Assembly: GCA_050955105.1 (NCBI GenBank)
Contig: JBPBQZ010000007.1
Span: forward strand, 1-27,241
Direction of reading: 5' to 3'
From: JBPBQZ01 sp050955105
Lineage (GTDB): Bacteria > Pseudomonadota > Gammaproteobacteria > Burkholderiales > Burkholderiaceae
Length of the DNA stretch: 27,241 nucleotides
Part shown: positions 1 through 7,916 of the stretch, piece after piece
Layout: every line of letters begins with the position of its first letter
Position numbering within the stretch: position 1 is the first letter of the stretch
Notes under the pieces: generated by a model
Told to the model about the DNA's origin: nothing
Seen by the model: only the letters and a program-made list of their open reading frames with translations
Databases searched by the model: none
Program-made: the position numbers and the translations under genes

Positions 1-1265
1 AAGTGTTTTGCTAGTGGGAAGTTGACGTCGAAAGCACCGAGGTCGTGTAAGGCGGTAAACACCAGGCGGTAATGAATCGCGGAGCCGGGCCGGTGGCGTT
101 TGCCGCTCGCCGCCGCGTCGCCCGGTACGACTATTTGCAACGGCGCGATTTTGAGTAGTTCAGAAGCTGGGCGCCTAATTAAAAAGCGGCGGGCCTCGTT
201 GGTTTTTATCGGGGTGCTAGCGCTCGTTTCCAAATGTAATTTGATGTCGACGAAAGGCTTGTTCCAAGCTTCGTCTGAAAGAGCCGTCTGGCAGGCAAAA
301 GTATTTTCATGCGTATTCACCGGGCAGGCGAATGGGCGATGGTGGTGTTCGATCCAAGCGTCGCCCGGCGGCTTTAGCCAGAATTCCAATGCGTCGGCTG
401 CCAATGAAGCGTTCTCGACGATGGTTTCGCCGCGCAAGGAAATGACTCGGTCGACCAGTGCGGCATCTTTTTTCGGGAACGCCCAATTCAACTCGAGCCG
501 AGGCGGCGGTACATAGATTTGGAACGGTTGTTCCAGGAGAGTTTCCGCGTATTCCCCCGCAACCGCTTTGAACGTTAGCGCATGATTACCCGCTGCCAGC
601 TCTGCGGTAGTCACTTCGGCTTTGCCATCTGCATCGCTGGTGGTGCTGGCGAGAAGCTTCGGGCCTTCAAATACCTGCAGCGCGGCACCGGCGGGACTAA
701 GAGACGCCGTGGCGGTTACACGGCGCCCATCCTGGGCAACGGTGGCCGTACCGCCCAGTGCTGGCAACGCGAATTCGACGCTGTTGCTGCTTGGCTTTTT
801 TCGTGGATGCGGAACGATCAGGAAGATGTCGTTGTAGACGTAGTTAAACGTCGATTTCACTCGATAAGTCTGGCCGAATTCGTAGAGAAAGGGCATCGGC
901 CCGCTGGTGTATACGCCTGGTTTGCATGATGTTCTGTCGAGAAGATTCATCATCTCGTTTCCCGCGGAATCGGTGAGGACGATCCGGCAAGCCGTCATGG
1001 AGGTTGCACCCGCCACGTCCCTGGCGACGCGAACCAATATCTTCTGTCCGTACTTGATTTTCGATGCGCGCAACTCACGGCCGGATTCGGCGTCTAGAAG
1101 GGTGATCTGGTTGACGACAGAGACGGCCCAGCAGTTCGTTGCGGCGATCGAACCGGCAACCAACGCGCCGGTTTTAAGCAAACGCAGGGCTTGCTCGCGT
1201 TTTTGCATCGTGGTTTTGATCATTGAGCGCGAAAATCGACGCCCGGAGAGATTGGCGAGAATCAC
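1..1265 (-). CDS. Exported protein of unknown function, C-terminus beyond window edge
   Basis: This is an open reading frame of at least 421 codons that runs off the left edge without a stop. I favour the GTG at 1265: it overlaps the TGA of the preceding 2194-aa gene in a GTGA arrangement and has a GGAGG six bases upstream (1272-1276). The ATG at 1223 is in frame but lacks a good ribosome site. The N-terminus has a basic stretch (MQKREQALRLLK) followed by a hydrophobic segment ending near NCWA, so a signal peptide is likely. The mature part reads as beta-rich, with alternating hydrophobic residues and a block near residues 170-240 resembling an Ig-like or carboxypeptidase-regulatory fold (ATVAQDGRRVTATASL, then TTSDADGKAEVTTAELAAG). 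I do not recognise a family. Its place as last visible gene of the surface-protein operon, with translational coupling, suggests it works with the large beta-barrel protein. Confidence 0.8.
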   Translation of the reverse strand, partial: MILANLSGRRFSRSMIKTTMQKREQALRLLKTGALVAGSIAATNCWAVSVVNQITLLDAESGRELRASKIKYGQKILVRVARDVAGATSMTACRIVLTDSAGNEMMNLLDRTSCKPGVYTSGPMPFLYEFGQTYRVKSTFNYVYNDIFLIVPHPRKKPSSNSVEFALPALGGTATVAQDGRRVTATASLSPAGAALQVFEGPKLLASTTSDADGKAEVTTAELAAGNHALTFKAVAGEYAETLLEQPFQIYVPPPRLELNWAFPKKDAALVDRVISLRGETIVENASLAADALEFWLKPPGDAWIEHHHRPFACPVNTHENTFACQTALSDEAWNKPFVDIKLHLETSASTPIKTNEARRFLIRRPASELLKIAPLQIVVPGDAAASGKRHRPGSAIHYRLVFTALHDLGAFDVNFPLAKH

Positions 1266-4200
1266 AGCAATCCTCCGAAGCTGGTTTCATCGAACTTGAA
1301 GCGCAGGCGGAAATAGGGACCTTGCGTGGTGTCGACGATGCTACTGAAATCGCGATCGTGATAACCGACGAGGTTGTAGCCGAGCGATACCCATAAGTCT
1401 TTCTTCATTCGGTAGCCGACTTCGCCGCCGAATGCGTAGCGTGTTTGTCCCTGGTTGTCGAAGAACGTCGACGCGGCCATGCCGACGTCCCAACGCTCTC
1501 CGATATCGCGGCTGATGCGACCGAACACCAACTGAGCGGTGGCACCGGCAGACTGGTCGACATAGTGTTCCGCGACATACTTGGCCGCGTAGCGCGCCGA
1601 CAGCGTGGTGTGCCGCAACGGCTGGGCATTGGCCACTGCCGACATCATGTGCACCTGGCGCCGGCCCACGTTTTCGACCAGGGTGCGGCCCGTTTCCAGC
1701 CGGTGCTCGTAATACGCCAGCGCATTCATCGTATTGCGCGCGGTTTGCCGGTAGGCGACCCCAGCGCGTTGCCGCGTGCGCAAGCTGTCGCCGCGCGTGC
1801 GCTCGCCACGCCCCCACACCCGATAGGTGGTGCTTTTGACGAGTGCCGTCCAGTTTTGCGACAGCTTGTAGGCGATGCCGGCGCTCTGCAGCACGCTGTC
1901 TTCGTTGCTCGATTTGCGCAACTCCATCAAAGTGCTGCCCTTCCAGTTTTTCGCGCCAAGGTATTCGAGCGAACCGGCAAGCGACGTACTGTCGCCGCCG
2001 CCACGCCGCCCGCCGCGCAGTGCCCGGGTTCTTTCGAAGACCGAGCCCAGCCGCAGGCCCGGTGCGATTTCCCAGCCGTCACGCAAACCGAATGCCGCTT
2101 GCGCATCGCGGCCACCGATTGCGCCGCCTTGCCGGTATTCACTAAACACATGACCGGTTCTGCTGTATGAGGTGTCGATACCCGCCAGTGAGCGGAAGGT
2201 GCGCTGCGAGCCGTTCATTTCGTATAAACCGCCAAGACTCGAAATCAGCTCGTGGCGTGCATAGACGCGGCTCTGATCACCGAGTTGATAGTCGCCGCCC
2301 ACGCTGAAGGCGCGCTTGTCCATATCGCGGACGTCTTGCTCGTACTCACCGTAGACGCGCGCTTTGGGTAGTCCCGGCACCACACTGGTGAGCCGCGCGC
2401 GGCCGGTGACCAGATCGATTTGCGCCGAGTCGTCGGCGTCGTGCACGGTGCCCTTGGCGACACGTGAACCGACTTCCAGGCTCAACATATCGTTCAACGG
2501 TCTCTGCAGGCTGGCCGATGCGCCAGTTACCGTAATGGCTTCGCCGCCGTCCGGGGCGTTGTCTCGCGTGTGCAGCGCTTCCGTTTTCAATTGGTCGCGC
2601 TCGTTGATCTGATATTCGGCTTTGCCGCGCACTTCGAGGCGGCCGGCGCCGACCGGCGAACTGATGTTGTCGAAGTCGTCAGACGTGCGAGCCACCTCGA
2701 CATCAGCTTTCAGGCGTTCGGATTGATGTTTCAGTGCTATCCGGGCGCCTTCGCCGTCGCCGCGCTTCACGCTATCGGTGCGCGCATATTCGGCCGTAAC
2801 GTCGGTGTGCGAGCCAAGCTGCGCTTGCGCTGTCACACCGCGCAGACTGCGTCCGTCGTTTGGATTGCGGTCTTCTACGGCAACCGCCCCGAGCGTCAGG
2901 TTGTCGGTGACGCGGAATTGGGCGTCGCCGCCGAATAGCCAGAATTTATCGCCATTACCTTCGGTTTCGTAGCTTATGCGCAAGTAGTTGAGCCCGTTGG
3001 TCTCGGGGTCGATCGATAGCAAAGGTTCATTCAGCAGTAGGTGGCCGCTCATGGGCTCGATGCTGTAATCGGCAAAGCGTTCGAGCGAGCGGGGCGGCTT
3101 GAGGAGCAAGCCCTTTTGGTCGCGGTCGTAAGTGACGACTTCCACATGCTCGGAATTTTCGACGAATTCGCCCCCTAGCTCGTACGGGCCGAAACCGCGT
3201 GCTGGCAAATTGACGACACGCTGGCTCAGGCTGTCACGATTGATAAAGACGTTCGATTCGAGCCGCTCGCCTTCATAGTGGTGACTCAGGCCGGTGATGG
3301 CCCGGTCATACTGCGTCAGTTGGCGGCGATCGCGCTGACTTGAGGTCGAAAAGTCACCATAGATTAAGTAAGAACGATGGCTGTCGATGCGGACGTACAA
3401 ACGACCGGTGGATTGTGCGTCGAAGCCACGTACCGACGCGTCACCATATACCGGGTAATAACGATCCGGCTCGATATCCCGAAACAGTCGCTCGCGGCTG
3501 TCTTTTTCGCTATCGAAGGCGGCGGTGAGCAGATAAGAGCCCTTGACCTTGCCTTTGAGGAAGAACGCTGTACGCGCACCGGCCGACGCGCCATTGCCCC
3601 AGCTACGTGAAAGTTGCGACAACTGCCGCTCAAAGCCGTTATCGCGGCGATCTACTGCTTCGACGCTGCCGTTTCGTAGGCTGATCGAGCCTTCGACGAT
3701 GCCTGCCGCAATCATTGGACGCAGTTCGGGCGTCAAGGTAAGCCGCTGCTCTGCCGACAGCATGCCGCTGCGTACGCGGATGAGCAGGGGTTGAGGTTGT
3801 GATGGCGGTAGCAGTACGAAACGTGCCGAGCCGCCGTCGACCAAACGCTGAATGCTGGCTTCCCCAGTAACGTGGTCTTCGCCCTCCCAGGCGCCAGCGC
3901 TACTGGTGATCGTGACAGGAATGCGTGCGGTCACGGGGGTGCCGTTGGCGTCGCGCAGCGAGATTTGAACAGGGATCGGCGTTTTGCCGTCTGCGACGGC
4001 GTGCTCGTCGGTGCTGATTTCGATGTTCGCTAAGTCGCCCGGCGCCATAATACGAATGGATTTCTCACCGAGCGGGCGTCCTGCGCTGTCGTGCTCCACT
4101 ACGCTGAGGTCGTTGGCGCCTGCGGCGAGTCGTACGCCGATGAAAGACCAGGCGGCAATACCGCGCGAGGTCTGTTCGCTACGCTGCCCGATCGCAACGT

Positions 4201-7200
4201 CGCTGACGGCGGTGCCGTTGACCGTTAAGGTGAAGCGACCGCCCGAGTGACCCTTCACGCGCACCGTCGTTTGACGGGACGACGTCCGCTGAGCGTCGGT
4301 CAAGTCGACGAAGCCGACACTGTTGTCGAGCTTGGGCAGCAGCGCGTCGAGTGGTTCGAGCACGTCGGACGGCGTGACCGAAGCGGCTACCGGAACGGAA
4401 GCAGAAATAGCCGATGTTGCCGACGCAGCCGACGGCGTCGTCCCGGGTACGGGGCGGGAGACCGGCGACATGCCATTCTCCGGATCGACGATGCCGGTGG
4501 CGGGCCGCGATTTCACGTTGCCGTAACTGCCGGTTTCGAGTTGTGCGTCCATCCTGCGCTGCGCGATGCCATCGATTTCTTGCCGGTCACCCAATTGCGC
4601 GCGACGCACCAGCACTTGACGACGCGCATCATCACTGCAGGACAGCGCGAAGTCGCCGCGTCCAAGCTCGCCATTTCGCAAATCGAGGAAGCGGCTGTTG
4701 CCGTTGCCGGCGTTTCGACTCGATATGACAAGCGGCTCAGTGCCTACGGGCAATGTCGTCGCGTCGAGCTTCAGCACGTGGGTGAGCGGTTTTAGCCCGT
4801 ACAGACTGTATTTGCCATCGACATCAGTCTCGGCGTAGGTGCCATCTTCCAAATAGATCCTTACGCCCGGTACACCGGGGTCGTCGGCATCCTGCTCGCC
4901 ATTGCGGTGGCAATCCAGGAATACTTTGCCGGCGACGAATGCATCGGACGAAAACACACCCGCGACAATCTGCACTGATGCATTGGCGGGATTCGAGCGC
5001 AATACGCCCGACATCGCGGATGCGTGGCTTTCAGCGCGCGTGCCTTCGCGCGCGGTAGCCCCGACACGTGCCCGAAACCTCAGTGTCGCTTCCTGGCCGT
5101 TCGGCAACGGCGTGTGGTCGAAGTGGAAAGTCAAATGGCGTCGGTTGATCGTCGGTTCGGGGGCCGGCAGTGAGCGGCCCCCGACCGCCAGTCTTGCCGA
5201 TCCGCTTTCGTAATTGAAGCCTGCCGGCAATTCGTCGTCGATGCGGAAACCGGGCAGGTTGCCGTTGAGCCGGTGCTTGAGGATCAGCGTGTAATTGACG
5301 AAGTCGATCAACTCGGCGGTGGGCCGATCAGGCTGATGCGTGAGCGTTAGCGCGAACTGTCCGCTACTTTGCTGGTCGAGCGGAATATGGTTGTTAATCA
5401 GTCGCCCGGCGCCCGCGGCGTACGCGAACGACTTGTACCAGCGTGGCGTCTCGCCGAGCGCTGGCGCACTGGCGTGCGGCGCAACCGCCAGATCGATGCC
5501 TGGCGGAGCATGCGCGGCACCCGCTTGGGCCGGGATTTCGATCGAGCTCCCCGAACGGTAGCCCGCTGCTTCTACATCGATCGTGTAAATGCCCGCGGGC
5601 GCGTCCGGCGTGAGATTCAGAAAATAAAAGCCGGCTTCGTCGCTCACCATGCCGGCCGAACTGCCGCCCAGCACATCACGGGCGAAGTCGATGCTGCCGT
5701 TTTCCGGCTTGAGCGTGATCCTGGCGCCGGCGATGGGTTCGCGGGTGGCTGCGTCGTAGACCACGCCACTCGGTACCAACGCTAGATCTTGGTGACGATA
5801 GGCGTGTCCAGCGCGAATACGTCGATAGTGCAACACGCCTCGCCGGGTATCGGATTCGGCCGCGTCGACGCTTTCGCTTGCCGATCCGCTTGCTGCCTGC
5901 GCGCGCCGGCTTGCTGTTGGCGTAGCCGGGCGGTCATCAGCGCGGGCTTGGTGCGTGGCATCGACACTGTCGCTGTTGTCTCGCGGCGTGCCGTACAGCG
6001 CTCCGGTTGGCGACACGATGCGCAGTGCATAAGCGCGACCGGGCATGACACCCGCCAAGCGATAGACGCCTTGCGCATCGGTGAGCGCTTCATGCACCAC
6101 CGTATAACCGGATGCCCCGTCGGGTGAACCGTAGAGCAACTGTGCGCGCCAGCCACGCAGCACCTTGGCACCGCTGCGGTAGCGGCCATCGTGCGCAGTA
6201 TCGATCCACGCGCGACCGCTTAGCACCGCGCCGCGCGATACGAGCATGTCGAGTGTCTGCGTATTATTGGCGGAAGCGGCGGCGGGTTCCCCGCCTCCGG
6301 AAACATGCTGCGTGGCGCGAATAGAAACGCTCGCTTGGCATGCCGGCAATATGCGTTCGGACAGCGTAGCGATGATGCGTACGGGTGAGGTGGCGGCGCC
6401 CGGTGCGACCACTTCGTTGGTGCGGCAGCGCAGCTGCGGTGCCGTGATCGTGCATTGCCAAGTGGATGCGGCCTCGATACGCGGTGCATCCATCCCAGGG
6501 GGTAGCGTCACTACCGAGACGATTTCCGCGCTGCTGACGCCCAGGCCGGTATTGCGTACGCGCATGGTGTAGCCGGCTGTGCCGCCAACGACGAAGTCGT
6601 CGTCAGGAGTGAGTTCGGGCGTCAGGTCGGGCGGGTCGAGTGCGCCGACGACCACGCGCGAGGTATTGCTGAGCAGCCGCACCGGTGTGCCGTCTGGCGC
6701 GTCGGTGTAAATCGTTTCCGCCACACTGTTTAGCGTGGGCGCGGAAAAATCGTTGTCGACGCGCAGGCCGAACTCCCCGTTCAGCGTCTGGTGGGCGGCC
6801 AATCCGTCGATCAGGCCGAACGCCACTTCCACTACTTGCTGTGTGCCTTCACGGCCAGCGGAGCGATATGCGAAAGGGCGATCCGCCACGGTGCGCACCA
6901 GGCGTTGCACGGTCGGCGAATTGGCGCTTATCGAAGCGCCGACATAACGGCTACCGTTCGGAATTTCATGGCGCAGCAACAGCAGGTGGCTGGCAACGCC
7001 GTCGATCGTGATTGGCTTTGCGTCAACCGCGGCTACCGGTAACGCGGTTTCTCGTCCGGTATTCTCGCCACGCAGTTTGATTTGGATGGCGCCACCGGGA
7101 CGTGTTGCGCCGGGTTGCGCGCTGGAACTCAGCTGTAGCGCAGCACCCGTAACCACGCCCACCTGCACACGGATTTCCGCATGCGCTGATTGTTCTGTGG

Positions 7201-7846
7201 TGGTCGCGTGCAGCCGGATCACGATATTGTCCGGTGCGTCCGCACTGGCATCGAACACGGCCAGCAGAGCCAGCTGTTCGCCGGCTTCAAGGCGTAGTGC
7301 GGCACCGGCCTTGCTGTTTACGGGTAGCGCGGCGCCGTTTTGACCGGTGTAGCGGCCGCTGGAGGCGGTATCGCGATAAAGCAATAAGCTGCCCGGCACG
7401 ACGCCTCGGTCGGCCTGCAGCGTTAGAGCATAGGTGGACGCGGTGTTACCGGTGTTCACGAGCGTGACGGGTACGACAGCCTGTCCAGCTAGCGTTACCC
7501 GCGCGCTAGTGGGTCCGCGCAACACTAGCGCTTCAACCGGCAGAATTACGGTTTCGACCACGTTCGAGCGCAGCGAGATCCGCTCCGCGGAGCGGGCACC
7601 CAGGTAGCTGACTTGAGCCTGTGCTTCGATGCGCGTATTAGCACGAGGCACGGTCTGAGCCGCATGAGCGGGGGAAAAAATGCCGATGAGAATGAAGAGA
7701 AAGAGCGGTATGACGCGCCCCCAAGCCCTGGCGGCGGGCTTCGATGGGTTGCCGCCGGTAGCGACCGAGGCAGGCTGCGCGGTTGATCGGCAAGCGTCGA
7801 TGGCCGGCCGCCACCGGCATGGAAATGACAAACAAGGCGACATCAT
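1262..7846 (-). CDS. Giant modular surface protein with DUF11/SdrD-like/Ig-like repeats and C-terminal outer-membrane beta-barrel
   Basis: This encodes 2194 residues. A signal peptide (hydrophobic core about residues 45-60, cleavage near AHA-AQ) follows a long N-region. Domains by inspection: an N-terminal module with the motif SNVVETVI (residues 94-101); DUF11-type repeat about 410-530 (YTMRVRNTGLGVSSAE); Cna-B/SdrD-like regions about 540-610 and 690-770; a second DUF11-like stretch about 840-950; a clear SdrD-B-like unit about 970-1040 (VAGKVFLDCHRNGEQDADDP); a Pro/Ser/Ala linker about 1115-1165; Ig-like about 1190-1265; Big1-like about 1275-1370 (HAVADGKTPIPVQISLRDAN); then about 800 residues of alternating amphipathic strands rich in Tyr, Arg and Gly, ending RFKFDETSFGGLL, which I read as an outer-membrane barrel. 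No Shine-Dalgarno precedes ATG 7846 (ATG 7843 follows at once). It probably displays or anchors the N-terminal modules at the cell surface. A role in adhesion is inference only. Confidence 0.88.
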   Translation of the reverse strand: MMSPCLSFPCRWRPAIDACRSTAQPASVATGGNPSKPAARAWGRVIPLFLFILIGIFSPAHAAQTVPRANTRIEAQAQVSYLGARSAERISLRSNVVETVILPVEALVLRGPTSARVTLAGQAVVPVTLVNTGNTASTYALTLQADRGVVPGSLLLYRDTASSGRYTGQNGAALPVNSKAGAALRLEAGEQLALLAVFDASADAPDNIVIRLHATTTEQSAHAEIRVQVGVVTGAALQLSSSAQPGATRPGGAIQIKLRGENTGRETALPVAAVDAKPITIDGVASHLLLLRHEIPNGSRYVGASISANSPTVQRLVRTVADRPFAYRSAGREGTQQVVEVAFGLIDGLAAHQTLNGEFGLRVDNDFSAPTLNSVAETIYTDAPDGTPVRLLSNTSRVVVGALDPPDLTPELTPDDDFVVGGTAGYTMRVRNTGLGVSSAEIVSVVTLPPGMDAPRIEAASTWQCTITAPQLRCRTNEVVAPGAATSPVRIIATLSERILPACQASVSIRATQHVSGGGEPAAASANNTQTLDMLVSRGAVLSGRAWIDTAHDGRYRSGAKVLRGWRAQLLYGSPDGASGYTVVHEALTDAQGVYRLAGVMPGRAYALRIVSPTGALYGTPRDNSDSVDATHQARADDRPATPTASRRAQAASGSASESVDAAESDTRRGVLHYRRIRAGHAYRHQDLALVPSGVVYDAATREPIAGARITLKPENGSIDFARDVLGGSSAGMVSDEAGFYFLNLTPDAPAGIYTIDVEAAGYRSGSSIEIPAQAGAAHAPPGIDLAVAPHASAPALGETPRWYKSFAYAAGAGRLINNHIPLDQQSSGQFALTLTHQPDRPTAELIDFVNYTLILKHRLNGNLPGFRIDDELPAGFNYESGSARLAVGGRSLPAPEPTINRRHLTFHFDHTPLPNGQEATLRFRARVGATAREGTRAESHASAMSGVLRSNPANASVQIVAGVFSSDAFVAGKVFLDCHRNGEQDADDPGVPGVRIYLEDGTYAETDVDGKYSLYGLKPLTHVLKLDATTLPVGTEPLVISSRNAGNGNSRFLDLRNGELGRGDFALSCSDDARRQVLVRRAQLGDRQEIDGIAQRRMDAQLETGSYGNVKSRPATGIVDPENGMSPVSRPVPGTTPSAASATSAISASVPVAASVTPSDVLEPLDALLPKLDNSVGFVDLTDAQRTSSRQTTVRVKGHSGGRFTLTVNGTAVSDVAIGQRSEQTSRGIAAWSFIGVRLAAGANDLSVVEHDSAGRPLGEKSIRIMAPGDLANIEISTDEHAVADGKTPIPVQISLRDANGTPVTARIPVTITSSAGAWEGEDHVTGEASIQRLVDGGSARFVLLPPSQPQPLLIRVRSGMLSAEQRLTLTPELRPMIAAGIVEGSISLRNGSVEAVDRRDNGFERQLSQLSRSWGNGASAGARTAFFLKGKVKGSYLLTAAFDSEKDSRERLFRDIEPDRYYPVYGDASVRGFDAQSTGRLYVRIDSHRSYLIYGDFSTSSQRDRRQLTQYDRAITGLSHHYEGERLESNVFINRDSLSQRVVNLPARGFGPYELGGEFVENSEHVEVVTYDRDQKGLLLKPPRSLERFADYSIEPMSGHLLLNEPLLSIDPETNGLNYLRISYETEGNGDKFWLFGGDAQFRVTDNLTLGAVAVEDRNPNDGRSLRGVTAQAQLGSHTDVTAEYARTDSVKRGDGEGARIALKHQSERLKADVEVARTSDDFDNISSPVGAGRLEVRGKAEYQINERDQLKTEALHTRDNAPDGGEAITVTGASASLQRPLNDMLSLEVGSRVAKGTVHDADDSAQIDLVTGRARLTSVVPGLPKARVYGEYEQDVRDMDKRAFSVGGDYQLGDQSRVYARHELISSLGGLYEMNGSQRTFRSLAGIDTSYSRTGHVFSEYRQGGAIGGRDAQAAFGLRDGWEIAPGLRLGSVFERTRALRGGRRGGGDSTSLAGSLEYLGAKNWKGSTLMELRKSSNEDSVLQSAGIAYKLSQNWTALVKSTTYRVWGRGERTRGDSLRTRQRAGVAYRQTARNTMNALAYYEHRLETGRTLVENVGRRQVHMMSAVANAQPLRHTTLSARYAAKYVAEHYVDQSAGATAQLVFGRISRDIGERWDVGMAASTFFDNQGQTRYAFGGEVGYRMKKDLWVSLGYNLVGYHDRDFSSIVDTTQGPYFRLRFKFDETSFGGLL

Positions 7847-7895
7847 GGAAATATAAATTTATTTAGTTATACGAATTGAGGCGAGCAGTTGCGCG
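7847..7895. other. AT-rich intergenic island within the surface-protein operon
   Basis: The 70-bp gap between the 894-aa and 2194-aa genes contains a run of almost pure A/T (about 7848-7880) in an otherwise GC-rich window. It lies directly before ATG 7846, which has no Shine-Dalgarno. It could be a translation-enhancing AT-rich leader or part of an internal promoter. I could not find a convincing -35/-10 pair. Confidence 0.4.
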
Positions 7896-7916
7896 ACAAA
7901 TTCGTATTCAAAGAGC

